DNA of 64,000 nucleotides, from contig BROI01000022.1 of the NCBI GenBank assembly GCA_027923505.1, positions 310,001-374,000 on the forward strand, in the 5' to 3' direction. Positions 31,259-43,350 of the stretch are shown here, one piece after another. The first letter of the stretch is position 1; every line of letters begins with the position of its first letter. The DNA comes from Mayamaea pseudoterrestris. Taxonomy: Eukaryota; Bacillariophyta; Bacillariophyceae; Sellaphorales; Sellaphoraceae. Both the position numbers and the translations under genes were made by a program. The notes under the pieces were generated by a model. That model saw only the letters and a list, made by a program, of their open reading frames with translations, made no database searches and was not told the DNA's origin.

Positions 31259-33504
31259 TTGGTTCTTGGCCCGGAAAGTTCCGCAGGTGATAGCAAGAAC
31301 ATTGTCACGACGACAACGATGGCGGAAACTCGCGCGCAGAAAGACGCGGCGTTTGCGCATGTTTACGAAGAGAACGTAGGCGTTTTCCAAGATCCTCAGT
31401 TCAAGGAGTTATTCGACGAACTCGGAGTAGAATCGCTTACGCAACTGATCGAGATGGAGTACGACGATTTCGCGACGAAGTGGAACGTCACGACGACGAC
31501 AACGACGACGACTGACGATGGCGACAATGTCACGCAGGAAACGAGCGAACACTCGCTAACGAAGATGAAACAACGCACGATCACGAACGCGATCGAATGG
31601 TATTTGGCGCAAGAGTCGCCGGACATCAAGACATGGTCGCAACTGACCACCGAAACGCTGGCGACGTTCGTCACAGCACGAGCGAAGGAACGAGTCCAAG
31701 CGCGCAACATTGCGAGCGTGGGCAGCGGAAGCGGAGCGAAACCTCCAGCGAAGGAAAGCGAAACGGAATCCAAGAAGGACGAATCCAAGGACTCCACGCT
31801 AACGAACGAAGGCAACGAGTCGAAGCCTGACTCGGCCGACAAGGTGCCACCGACGAGTGTGGACGTGGACCGAAGCAGTCACCGACATCCGTACTGGACC
31901 TCGGCGACGACGAAGACGACGAGAAGTATTCAGACCAATTTACGAAGTCTATCAAGTTCTCGGCGAGGGATTGTAAAGAAATGAAGCTGGATTCCTCGTG
32001 GAAACAGTGGATTTCCGAGTTGAAAGTCATCGCTACATTGCATGACTTCCACGAAGTCTTTGACGACGATTATGACCCGAAGGAAAAGGGACCGAAAGAA
32101 CAGAAGGCGTATGCAAAGAAGAATGTGTTTGTATACAGGATCTTTCTCACGCACTGTCGAACTCCGTCTGCATCACTCGCAGTACAGCAGTTCAAGAAGA
32201 CGATGGACGGACGCGAAGTCTACCAACGATTGCGAACGCGATACGAAGAAGGCGCTACTGCTCACATCGAGAAGGAACGCGCGCGAACGGAACTGCAGGG
32301 AATGCGGCTGACCGAGAAGTGGTCACGGCCGACGATCGAATTTCTCGCACTGTTCTACAAGAAAGTCATCTGGCTGCTCGAAATGGACGCAGAAGCTCTG
32401 ACAGGTTTACAACGATACGACATGCTACGCGACGCTTTCTCCGAGCACACAGGATTCAGCGCATCACTAGCAGGTTTTGACGGAATGATTGCCATCAAGA
32501 AACACATGGGGCAACACGACTCGGAAGACAATTTCGCGCAGTTGTACGCGCACTTAGAAGAGTGCTGCATCAAGTATGACAAGAAACACCCATCGACGAC
32601 GAAGACTAAGCGCACAATCAATCAAGCGCAGTCTAGTGGAACGAAAGGAGGCGGCGGCGGCAATGGCGGCGCGACTCCAAGCGGCTTATCGGCGGAACGA
32701 TTTGCAGCGATCATGAAGAAACCTCACGCGAGCGTGAAGGATGAAGTCTGGTTGGAGATGAAGTTTGATCAGCGAAAGCAGTTGAAGGACAAGCGTGCGA
32801 CGGCGCCCAAGACACCCGAAAACGGATGGCGACCGCGCAACCAACGAGGCACGGCTACGACGCAGACGCAAGTCAACGCGGCGCATCAAGAGCGTCACGC
32901 GACGGAATCTGTAGCGAACGATCACGCAAGCGTTCCTGGCACGATTAATATTCAGCCCGGCAATAGTGGAATGTCAGTCCAAACGGCTGCACGATCGGTT
33001 CTGCAAGCGAACAATGCGAGTACTACAACTCAGCAAGTGACAGGATCGTTGACGACTGATAACACCGGACGAGGTACATTCAGCTTCAACATGCATCGTC
33101 GTATGCGCGTCAATCGCGCACACTACGAGCGGATCAACGAAGGCGCGCTCATCGACAGCGGCGCGAACGGAGGCTTATGCGGAGGAGACATGCTCGTCGT
33201 TTCGGAAACGAACGCCGAGGTGGATGTGACTGGTATTGACGATCATATTGTCCCAGCTCTCAAGATTGGCACTGCAGCTGGACTGGCAAAGACCCTTAGT
33301 GGCGAAACCATTCTGCTTCTGTGTCACCAGTATGCTTTAAAGCGAGACGGACCGACGATTCATTGCCCGAATCAATTGCGCGCAATGGGACATCGCGTCG
33401 ACGATATTCCGACCATGTTTGGCGGAACGCAACGAATTACGACGAACATTGAGGCTACGTTTTGCCATTGGCAATTCGCGATGGCCTGGTGTACTTGGAC
33501 GTGA
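31259..33504 (+). other. Gag and protease region of copia element
   Basis: The first part encodes MAETRAQKDAAFAHVYEENV and helical gag-like sequence. The later part has a long gag-like helical region, a basic Gly/Arg-rich stretch and the protease signature LIDSGANGGLCGG near 33150. The region is not one intact frame. Confidence 0.75.
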
Positions 33505-34770
33505 CGAAACCCACGTTCGATGATTTGGATAAGTATCCGACTGTCATCATGACGTCGGACGTGCCGTGGGACTCGACTGTTTACGATGTCGAGCACGCGC
33601 ACGACGATTTCGACGAACGAGATCATGATTATGGATCTTTCGACGAACGATTCGATGATGACGGTATCACGCACCGCAATCGTCACACGCCGACACGCAC
33701 TGGCGACGAACTTGACGTACTGATCAATCGGTGCGTGCGACACGCTCAGTTTTCACGCGTTAATTTGCGGAAGCTAAGAAGCAAGGAACCGGACTATAAT
33801 GCTCTTCGGCCGTACCTCGGATGGGTCCCGACTGAGCGCGTTCAACAGACTTTACGTCACACGGAAGCATGGTATCATCTCAGCGCACACCCGCGATTAC
33901 CATTTCGACACCTCACGAAATCACGATTTCCGGCCGCGAACGTTCAGCGGTTGCGCGAACTATTCGCCACGGACACGATACACTCTGACACGCCAGCTTT
34001 GGATGATGGAATTTAGGGCATGGGGAGCTACTAAGATGCAGCTCTTTGTTGGACGAGAAAGTTTTTACACGCGCGGCTACCCGATGAAGTCGGAGAGCGA
34101 AATGTCAAACGCGTTAGAGGATTTTATCCGCGAAGTGGGCGCTCCTAACGGACTGCTCAGCGACAATGCCAAGTCGGAGACTGGCAAGGCTGTGAGGGAT
34201 CTCTGTCGGATGTACAATATTCCTCAAGTGACCACAGAACCGGGTCATCCAGAATAAAATCCATGCGAACGTCACACGTCGCACATTAAGCCAATGATGG
34301 AGAACCTCCAACGAGATTCGGGTTCGCCAGGCCATTGCTGGGTTTTGCTGATTAAATTCGTAATCATGATACTGAACGTCCTCGCGACGAAATCGCTGGG
34401 ATGGCGCACGCCAACGGAAGTTGCGTTCGGAAATCTGCCGGATATTTCGCCTTTGTTACATTTCAAGTGGTGGGAACCGGTCACGTTTGAGGCGCAGGGG
34501 AGCTTTCCCTCGGCGGTACGATCTGGCAACGGCCGATTCGTGGGCATCGCAGAGAATAGCGGTCCGCACATGACTTTTCTCGTTCTGACGGACGACACGC
34601 TTCAGGCGATTCCGCGCTCCAACGTGGTCTCGCGCAGCTACTTGTTACCACGAGAGTTGCCTTCCTTCCCTGAGTCTGGAGGGAGATTTCTGAAGAAGCT
34701 ACACGCGCAAGCGAGCGAAATTTTGAAACTCCAGATCTCGCGACAGGACGCTACCATAGCACGCATGTGA
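33505..34770 (+). other. Integrase region of copia element
   Basis: Conserved text such as GAPNGLLSDNAKSETGKAV and GHPEQ marks the catalytic core of a copia integrase. The region is broken. Confidence 0.7.
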
Positions 34771-37106
34771 CAGAAAGTAGTCACGACAACTACGAAGGAA
34801 ACGACGACGAAACAATTCCGATGGCGAACCACGCCAACGTACCAGCGAAGTTCTTCAGAAGGGCTGAGCAAGAATCAGGGAATAAATGCCCTCTGTTCTC
34901 TCCAAGCGAACTCATCGGACGCACGTTCGTAAGGGAACACGAAAACGGTCAGAAAATGCGAGCGACTGTATGCGAATATATCGAAGTACGCGATAACGAG
35001 CTACTCGAAACGACGAAAGGTTTCCTAATCCAAATGGGAGAGGAGCCAGCGAAAGACTTAATAAGTTACAACGAACTGTCGGATTTAATCGAACGACAGA
35101 TGGACGAAGATATACGAAACGATCCGGCGACTCAGTGGGTATTCACGAAGGTAATCGGACACGAGCTTAATTTGAAACCGAACGATCCGACATACAAAGG
35201 AAGTTCAAGTAACGTTCTCGTCGAATGGACTGACGGAACGACGACGTGGGAGCCTCTCGCGATCATGAAGAAGGACGATCCGATAACGATCGCAGAGTAT
35301 GGACTCAAGCACGGCTTACTCGACAAGCCAGGATGGAAGCAGCTGGAGCATTACACTCGGAAGCGAAAGAAGTTTCGACAGATGGTAACAGCGGCGAAAC
35401 GAAAATCGAAAGCAAACGGCGTACGCTACAAATTCGGCGTAAGGTTGCCGCGCAATTATAAAGATGCGAAAGCTCTCGACGAGATCAACGGCAACACGCT
35501 GTGGACGGATGCGATTCGAACGGAATTAAATCAGATAAATGATTACGACACGTTCGCAGATCAAGGAGTCGGTAAGGTTATGCCGGCGCCGTGGAAACGA
35601 ATAAACGTGCACATGATATTCGATGTCAAGCACGATTTGCGACGGAAAGCACGACTCGTTGCAGGAGGACATATGACAGAGCCGCCGAAGGATTCAGTTT
35701 ACTCGGGCGTTGTGTCATTGCGAAGTCTACGAATGGTAGCGATGTTAGCGGAACTCAACGGTCTGGAACTGTGGGCAGCTGACGTCGGCAACGCATACTT
35801 GGAAGCGAAAACGAAAGAGAAGGTTTATATCGTGGCAGGTCCGGAGTTCGGGGAGCTCGAGGGTCACACGCTCACGATCGTGAAGGCATTATACGGTCTT
35901 CGCACGTCAGGCGCACGCTGGCACGAGCACTTTGCAGACACGCTCCGCGACATTGGCTTCATGCCGTGTATCGCAGAACCGGACGTGTGGATGCGCGATA
36001 AAGGCACGCACTACGAATACGTTTGTGTGTATGTCGACGATTTAGCGATAGCGATGAAGAATCCGAAGGAACTAACGAATCTTTTAATTGAGAACTACAA
36101 CTACAAGTTGAAGGGCGTCGGTCCATTGGCATATCATTTGGGCGCAGACGTTTGGCGAGACGACGACGGCGTACTCTGCTTCGGAGCGAAGAAGTACGTC
36201 ACAAGACTACTAGCGAACTACAAAGAAATGTTCGGCGAGGAACCGCGACCGCAGACAAGTCCACTACGCGACGGCGATCATCCGGAACTCGACGAAACGA
36301 AAGAACTTGACGACGACGGAATTGCGAAGTATCAATCGATAATTGGTGCGTTGCAATGGGCAGTAAGTTTATGTCGATTCGACATTCACTGTGCTGTCAT
36401 GACTATGGGGAGATTCCGAGCTGCGCCACGAGCGGGGCACTTGGAACGGTTGAAGCATATTTGCGGATACTTACGAAGATACCCGGATGGAGCGATTCGA
36501 TTCAACGTTTCGATTCCAACGGACGAGCGATACGCGACAGTTGACAAGATGGATTGGGATTACAGTGTGTACGGCAAGATCTGCGAAGAGCTTCCGTGGA
36601 ACATGCCCACGCCGCGCGGCAAGGCGGTGCGAATGTCAACGTTCGAAGATGCGAACCTGTACCACGATTACACGACGGGACGGGCAGCGATGGGCATGCT
36701 ACACATGTTGAATGGAACAGTCGTTGATTGGTTTTCGAAACGCCAAGCGACGGTCGAGACGGCGACGTACGGCTCGGAGTTTGTAGCAGCGAGAGTGAGC
36801 ACGGAGCAGATCATGGATCTTCGCTTCACGCTACGCATGTTGGGAGTTCCGCTCGACGGACCTTCATGGATGTTTGGAGACAACAAGTCGGTAACGCAAA
36901 GCAGCAACCTACCGCACTCTAGTCTGACGAAGCGACACAATGCACTGGCATTTCACCGTGTACGCGAAGCGATTGCGGCGGGAATTATTAATTTCAACCA
37001 CATCATGGGAACGACAAACCCGGCGGATGTACTTACCAAGTTTCTTCCACGGGCTACGGCAAGCAAGCACTTAAAGAACCTGCTCTTCAAGGAATCTAAC
37101 TATTAG
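34767..37106 (+). CDS. Reverse transcriptase-RNase H part of copia pol
   Basis: An open frame of 779 codons. A chromodomain-like segment (about residues 123-190, with VLVEWTDGTTTWEPL) precedes RT. RT shows WAADVGNAYLEA, GLRTSGARWHEHF and the catalytic YVDD. RNase H has ETATYGSEFVAA, DNKSV and the closing NPADVLTKFLP. This matches the end of Ty1/copia pol. As a fragment it is not expected to act alone. Confidence 0.85.
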   Translation: MTESSHDNYEGNDDETIPMANHANVPAKFFRRAEQESGNKCPLFSPSELIGRTFVREHENGQKMRATVCEYIEVRDNELLETTKGFLIQMGEEPAKDLISYNELSDLIERQMDEDIRNDPATQWVFTKVIGHELNLKPNDPTYKGSSSNVLVEWTDGTTTWEPLAIMKKDDPITIAEYGLKHGLLDKPGWKQLEHYTRKRKKFRQMVTAAKRKSKANGVRYKFGVRLPRNYKDAKALDEINGNTLWTDAIRTELNQINDYDTFADQGVGKVMPAPWKRINVHMIFDVKHDLRRKARLVAGGHMTEPPKDSVYSGVVSLRSLRMVAMLAELNGLELWAADVGNAYLEAKTKEKVYIVAGPEFGELEGHTLTIVKALYGLRTSGARWHEHFADTLRDIGFMPCIAEPDVWMRDKGTHYEYVCVYVDDLAIAMKNPKELTNLLIENYNYKLKGVGPLAYHLGADVWRDDDGVLCFGAKKYVTRLLANYKEMFGEEPRPQTSPLRDGDHPELDETKELDDDGIAKYQSIIGALQWAVSLCRFDIHCAVMTMGRFRAAPRAGHLERLKHICGYLRRYPDGAIRFNVSIPTDERYATVDKMDWDYSVYGKICEELPWNMPTPRGKAVRMSTFEDANLYHDYTTGRAAMGMLHMLNGTVVDWFSKRQATVETATYGSEFVAARVSTEQIMDLRFTLRMLGVPLDGPSWMFGDNKSVTQSSNLPHSSLTKRHNALAFHRVREAIAAGIINFNHIMGTTNPADVLTKFLPRATASKHLKNLLFKESNY

Positions 37107-37124
37107 GTATGACTTGAGGGGAGT

Positions 37125-37436
37125 TGCAGGATGCGAACGAAAACAGCGAAAATCGGGCAAGTCACACCGAATGTCCGATAGGGTGACACAGCGGCACTCG
37201 CGGCTCACCACAGCCTCACGATCGCGTGATGCGTGGCAGCGACGGCTTCGAAGCGATTCAACAAGTATATTGCTGAAACTAGTGCGATATAGAGTAGAAA
37301 CAAGCAGACTTACTAAGCTTGAAGAGTTAAGAAAGCGATTTATTCGTCTCTCGTATTGTAGCAACTGCAAGCTTGGATTGGCCATCCAAGGACAGCTACA
37401 AGCGAAAGGTGCAACGATTTGATTTACAAGTTACAA
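37125..37436 (+). repeat. 3' LTR of copia element
   Basis: 312 bp, identical by eye to the 5' LTR, followed by TCTGT. Confidence 0.9.
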
Positions 37437-37441
37437 TCTGT

Positions 37442-37779
37442 CGCCCTCTCAGCGTTTGCCACGATTGCTCCTTTCGCCTAGTCGTCAATGGTTTCAATTC
37501 CTATCTCGAGCGTCCACCGTGGGCGGGCGGAATCTCCTCGAGCGTCCTCCTTCACCATGGGCGGGCGGGCAGGTGAGCAGGTGATGCTGCCTCGAATCTC
37601 GAACGAGGCGAGGCGCGTCACGCGAGGCGCGTCACCGAATTTTTCAAAACGTCGAAATTCTGCCAAGATTCGTCGCTTTTGCACTGACGTTGCACTTTCG
37701 CCGCCGCTTGCTCGATCGATCTAAAACACAAAAAATATTCTCTCGTGGATCTTCATCTTCGTCTCGAATAGATTCGACC
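37442..37779. other. 5' flank of the next gene, with short direct repeats
   Basis: It contains two near copies of CTCGAGCGTCC...GGGCGGGCGG and two of AGGCGCGTCAC. It is the likely promoter of the gene at 37780, with the copia element inserted about 340 bp upstream of its ATG. Confidence 0.4.
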
Positions 37780-39557
37780 ATGCCGCCAAAGAAGAAGAAA
37801 GGAGACAAGGAAGGAGGTGAACAGCCACCAAACGATGAAGAAAACGTTGAAACACCAAAGTTGAAAGCCAAACGGAAAGGTAAGAGTGCAATCTTCGTGT
37901 ATGGCTGATAAATTGTCACGTGCGTTCTATGCATTCTCATCTTTTTTCCTTGCTTGTACATGAATAGGGCGTTCCAAATCATCACCTCCTGCATTATGCC
38001 CACCTCTTAAAGTGCATGAGCCGGAAGGGTTAGAGGACTCGAGAATCATTGACTGATGAACGAAAGGGACCGCGACAGTGCAGAACGTATTGCCGCAAAA
38101 GCAGCCGAAGACCAAAGGCTCTGGGATGCAGCTGCAAGGGCACACAATCCACATGCAGATCAAGAGGCTCTCCATGCTCAACATTGGGCTGAGATTGATA
38201 ACATGACCATGGACGAAATTGAAGAAGACGTGCAGCATATTACTGGTAATCCATTGCGTGTCACGTATCGCACCATTGCTGGCCAACGTCTGACATCACC
38301 TGCTGGCATTCAAAGTCCTCCCATGAGGCAGCGGCGGCAGCCACCGATACCACGCCCAGTCTTTGCAGAAGCTGGCCAAGGCCCCCCGGATGAGCCGCCT
38401 GCAGGAGGGGCAGCTGCACTCGTTGCCGGTAACGCTGGAGCTGCTTCTTCACGTATGTCTGACAGCTCTTCACAGTCAGATGCAAGAACTGAGTCATCGG
38501 TAGAGACTGTTGACGGCAGCAATGAAGGTCAAGGCCCTCCAGACGAGCCGCCTGCGGACGGTGGCAATGATGGTCAAGGCCCTTTGGACGAGCCGCCTGC
38601 GGATGGCAGCAATGAAGGTCAAGGCCCTCCGGACGAGCCGCCTGCGGACGGTGGCAATGATGGTCAAGGCCCTTTGGACGAGCCGCCTGCTTGGGGAGCC
38701 AGTAACGAAATGGCGGAAGAGGAGACAGTTGATGGCGGCAACAATGGCCCATACGTCATGGAGGGTTACAGCACTCCTGCCCACCCAGTTCGACCTCAAC
38801 CAGTTGCACACCCATCCTTGCCAAGTCAGCCAAGTGAAAGGCGACACCACAAGTTGGGCAGCAAGATGTCGAAATCTGCTTTTGAGGCAATGAAGGCAAA
38901 TGTAGCTCAGCGTCCGCCATCATTTCCCAAGCAAATCAAGGATTGCAATGCTGTCCTCTCACCAAATTCAGATATTTCAGAGTCACCTGGGCTCCCGTCA
39001 CCAGGAACTCCTCCTAGCTGGCACAGCCCATCCATTCAAGAGGAAATGAAGGTATCAGATGATGATGAGGACGATCTTTCCTATAAGTCCTATAATTACA
39101 AGAATGCTGAAATGGATGATGGACTTGAGCAAATGTGAGTCTGCCATAAGGTGTCTGCTTGTTTTCCAATGTATAATGTTCCTCATAAAGCTTGTTTGCC
39201 TTTCAAAACCTAACTTACAGGTTGGCTGATTTATCTGATGACTCTGTGTCTGCTCCCCAAGGCTTGCCTTCTCCGCCAACCGGGCCCCGTCCATCTGCTC
39301 CCCAAGGCTTGCCTTCTCCGCCAACCGGGCCCCGTCCATCTGCTCCCCAAGGCTTGCCCTCTCTGCCAATCGGGCCCCATCCATTTGTCAACACATGTGG
39401 TATCAATTTTCCAGTCCAAGATGCAGATGGTTCTGGTGTTAGCACCCCGGTGTCGGTTGGTCCTTCTGGTTCTAGCAGCCCGCCTCCAGTCGCTGCATCC
39501 GGAACTAGTGAGCCGTTTCTAGTCGCAGTTTCCAGTGCAAGGCGCAGGTGCCCCTGA
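37780..39557 (+). CDS. Low-complexity Pro-rich repeat protein, unknown
   Basis: My model is 37780-37879, 38084-39134 and 39221-39557 (495 residues). The last intron (GTGAGT...TTACAG, 86 bp) is clear. The first has a good donor (GTAAGA) but the acceptor at 38083 is chosen only because it keeps frame; a separate downstream start at 38056 is the alternative. The N-terminus is MPPKKKKGDKEGG, basic and possibly nuclear. Two blocks of tandem repeats follow: about four units of NEGQGPPDEPPADG type (38516-38690) and three of SAPQGLPSPPTGPRP (39250-39380). It is acidic (DDDEDD) near residue 345. No domain recognised; it is probably disordered. Confidence 0.5.
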
Positions 39558-41480
39558 ATCCACTACTAGTGATGATAGGTTGGCGTTGGCTGAACTAGGT
39601 AATCAAGGTTGCTGCCAATGGTTCGTCCAAAGAATCCGTCACTTTTTTGGCTTTCTTTAGAGAAGAAAAAAACATAAACGTTATCACCTGGCAAGAAGAA
39701 GCAATCCCAACCATATCAATATTCCATGGCAAACATTTTAGTGCATGTAGTAAGTTTTAGTTATCATATTTGTAAAGAAGCTTGTCAATTGCCTCAGATG
39801 TGTAGCAATGTAGCAGTAGCATCCTTACGTGAATGAGTGATTGACGTGTCTGACCACCGATGAGCGTCTCGCCGCACCTCATCCCTTGATGCAAACGCTG
39901 TTCAGCCATTTGGATTTGGATCCTTCAAAGCGAGTCGTCCATCAAAAGTCCATCATCGGACTACTGGTAGCTTATCACAATTACTGTATATAGAATCAGT
40001 TAAAGAAGACTCTCATCGCTACAGTCATCAAGTCATTGCCGAATTGATTATTTTACACCCAGTCTTGTACCTCTAGCTGCCGCCAACCAATCTGCCATCA
40101 GCATCATGACAGCAGCAGTCCTTTCACAGCCGTTGAGGCAATGGCTATGCATTCTACCAGTCACATGTCTACAAGTCAAGCCTTTGGAACGAGCTGCGGC
40201 AGCCTTTGGTTCCATTTCTTACTTAAATCAATTAGAATCGAGCGCTAGCTGCAGCAACAGCAACAGTCAATCATCGTTGTTTGCTCCTGCTCCTCCTGCT
40301 GCATCCGGCGTTTCCAATTCACAGCGTTAAATGACGGCTCGAAATGTGACGAGGAACGATTGCCATTGGCTCGTCATTCGTTCGCCAAACATGGGGATGA
40401 GTTAGCTAACGATGAGTGGACAGAGGTAGCCCGCAAGAAGCCAAAATGGTCCAAAGAATGCAACCAAGTGCGATTTAAGTTAGGTTGCAAGAAGAGCTTG
40501 CGTCAGTCTGCAAGCTTACGTGGTGAAGTGCAAACGTCAGCCTGAATGGCTTCTATGCTCTATATTGAGGGCAACTTGAGGGATGTAGCCTAAGAGACAT
40601 CTTGCAGATGTGAGTGGAGCGAGTTTAGATTGCAGCAGAATAAGATCATAATATTGAGTATCGTTAGCAATTGCCGAGTCTTTACTTGTTATCGTACATC
40701 CATACTTTCTAACAACTCTGACCAGTAGCAGAACTCATGCAGTTAACCATCGCCGACCGTGCCACGCCACACAAACCCTTTCGGTATTATATTCCATTTA
40801 TACGCAAGCTGCTAGTAGCCCATCAAAGCATCAAAGTCCATCACTCAACTCTATTACGGTAGTGTATTGCATTGGATGCTGCTGCAAGAGTGGTTGGTTT
40901 TGTTAAAGGGCTGCAAGGTACACAGAATTGCCCTCTTATACTGTAGATGCAAGGAATCAGCTATGAATGTTTTTTTGCACCAATTTTACCACAAGGTTGT
41001 ACCTAAGCACAGTCAAACTGGATTGGTGGAACAATTGTGGTAGGTTTGGAAGGCCTTGCACTGTAGCATCATAGAGTAGGTTCCTGCGTGGATGTCTGAA
41101 CTACCCTCCCATACCGTAGCTGCTTGGAATCGAATACGGGCGATTTTTTGCATCTAACTCACCGCAAGAATGTCTTCAAGCATAGTCAAACAGGATTAAT
41201 GAAACAAGACTCATTTACCGACTGCTGCACCAAAAAGCCCCTTTGCCGATTTAACAGTGCCGCTATCCACGTTTTCTATCGGCAACCAAAGCTCTTCACT
41301 CCCGCAATGGGCATACCGACACCAACTCCCGCTCGCACCGCTCAGGCACAATCGCTGTTATTTAGACGCCATGCTTTGTTTTCTACGTTCAGGCTGTATC
41401 CACGTTTGGGCCAACCACCATGCATCACTTATCACTTCGCCCAGCTCATGGTCATTGTCGGCAACATAAATGCTATAAAG
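39558..41480. other. Gene-poor stretch with a diverged duplication
   Basis: No convincing gene. Two related segments, about 40900-41030 and 41090-41220, share blocks such as AGCACAGTCAAACTGG/AGCATAGTCAAACAGG and seem to be an old tandem duplication with an offset of about 185 bp. Short frames (40106-40330, 40360-40545) are unassigned. Confidence 0.35.
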
Positions 41481-41683
41481 TCGTCGACATTTTGAAGACA
41501 TTTTTCGCCATTTGCGGCCGTTTGCACGGAATTGCTCTCAGCATACTCTTTCTTCATGGCAACACCATCGCTGCCCTATGCAACACTGTGTTGATCAGCT
41601 CACATTTGAAACACGCAAGAGTCTTATCCATAACATTTGGTGCGCCTCTTTCTCGCAATTTGTGCTTTACTGCTTTGCATTAA
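41480..41683 (+). pseudogene. Class 3 lipase-like relic
   Basis: One frame reads GNTIAALCNTVLISSHLKHA then VLSITFGAPLSRN, which resembles the region after the nucleophile elbow of class 3 lipases (GHSLGG-A-IAAL ... ITFGAPxVGN). The elbow itself is not intact (it reads SILFLHGNT). Nothing convincing extends it on either side. Probably the remains of an alpha/beta hydrolase gene. Confidence 0.35.
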
Positions 41684-41689
41684 CCAGCT

Positions 41690-43350
41690 AAAAAACCCGT
41701 GTTGATTTACTTTGATGTCTGCGGATGATTTATCAATAATATTTATATGCTGTTTCGCTGCGGCGAGATCTTGTCGCTTGGTCTATCCACATGCGCATTG
41801 AGAGTCTTATATTAGTTTATGCTTGCTATTAAATTTTTCCGCTTCAGATCAGGAGCCCTCGCTCATTGCCGACAGCGGCATCGGTTATTGTGTTTTAAGC
41901 GACAGCTACCAGGGACAACAAAGAATCTTCGGTGCAAGTTGTGACGCTTGTGCCTGTAGTGGCATGCTTGGAATGATGCGCGTTAATCTCGTAAAGTGCT
42001 TTTAACAGATATCCCATTGTCGAGAAATATTTTCAATAAGGTTTTATGCGCGCTGACACGCGATGGAGCCTGCCCTGAGTGTCCGAAATGTTTTGTAGGC
42101 TGGTAGAGCCAGTAATGTATCTATGGCAGCGAGAGGAACGTGATTCTACAATACTGAAGATGTTGCAAAGCTTCCATAATTAATTGCACGTCGGCCCTTG
42201 GGCCACCTTTCCCGCTAACCCACTATTCGTTTCATTATTTTTGTCCACCATCCACACAGGAACCGGCTCCATGGTGCTACATTGTATGGCAGCGAATCTT
42301 TCCATCCTGATTGTCTGTGCTTGAAACATACTTGCGGTTAAGATTGGTGCAATAAACTGGACTCATAGCAGCCACAGTCGAGGAAAAAGAGCAGACATCC
42401 ACGCAAGAACCAGCTTCATGGTGCAACAGTTCATGGCCTACAAACCTATTCCAATTGATTGCGTGGGGCAAAGGAGAGGGCAACTGTTAGAACAAAGACG
42501 ACAAATTTTACCGCGGGTGCTTTGGGTGGTTAAAGTGAGACTGTTGCCGGAAGAGCAAGCTAAAACCACAGCCGCGGCAGTGGGAAGGTTCCCAACGACA
42601 GCCGACGTGAAATAGAAATCACAGAAGCGTAAAGCTTAGAGGCGATGGTGGCGTCAGTGTACTCGCCGACGCAAAGGAGAAAACCGTGTGCCAGCAGGTA
42701 GTTTGCAGTGGCCTGACATGCGCGCACAACAGAACTTGGAATTTAACGAGATACCCCCGGGGGGTGGCTTCGTACGAAGCCACCCAGTCGTCTCTCAATT
42801 TGTGGTACAACACATTCGTCGGGCTGTTCCAATTGCACTGATGGCGGGAGCGACTATAAAGCCTCTTAGGCTGCTCTGTAGATAACTACCTAGTAAATCA
42901 TTGAGTTATTTTATTTTTATATTTCGGCAGAGGGTTGACGCAATTCGGTGGATCGGCGCGACCAAAGTATTTGCGTAGTCGTTGGAGCCATATGACGATC
43001 TCGACCACGGCCTTGTAGGGATGTCACTGGCCGAACAAAGTACACGCAGATTTCCCGAAGGGCGTCATCCCGGTGTGCTAGCCATGAAGGGTCGATTAAC
43101 GCAAGGCGATTTCGCTGGTAGATTATGTGCGAAGAACAGATATGGTTTGGAATGGGTAGACGCATTCATAGCGGGTTTTATCGTCATTACATCATTGTAA
43201 ACGCTGGTTAAGCCCGACTGTTGCCATTGTCAATAAACGAGTTACTGTAAGGGGAGCTAGAATTTGATATCTCTGTGCAGACGATCAACTTATCCCAATT
43301 AAAATGAAAGTTACCATCGGCGTGCTATATAGAGAGCCCAGCGCTGGTTT
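41690..43350. other. No gene seen; perfect palindrome inside
   Basis: No supported gene over about 1.6 kb. A perfect 24-bp palindrome lies at 42762-42785. Confidence 0.35.
42762..42785. repeat. Perfect 24-bp palindrome
   Basis: The half-site GGGTGGCTTCGT is followed directly by its exact reverse complement. It overlaps CCCCGGGG on the left. It could form a cruciform or bind a dimeric protein. Function unknown. Confidence 0.8.

Larger units (their letters stand above)
30858..37436 (+). mobile_element. Ty1/copia LTR retrotransposon, recent but broken
   Basis: The 312-bp LTRs (30858-31169 and 37125-37436) are identical by eye. Flanking TCTGT (30853-30857 and 37437-37441) is a 5-bp target duplication. 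A purine run (GAGGGGAG) precedes the 3' LTR. Coding parts in order are gag, protease (DSGAN), integrase, a chromodomain-like segment, RT and RNase H, which is the copia order. It carries about five breaks in the gag-to-integrase part, while the RT-RNase H part is open. Identical LTRs point to a very recent insertion, so it was probably mobilised by proteins from another copy. Confidence 0.92.

Noticed and set aside
41823-42005. Retroviral-type protease fragment (IADSG motif)
   Set aside because: The motif is three to four residues in a 60-codon frame with no neighbouring gag or pol similarity. Chance is more likely.
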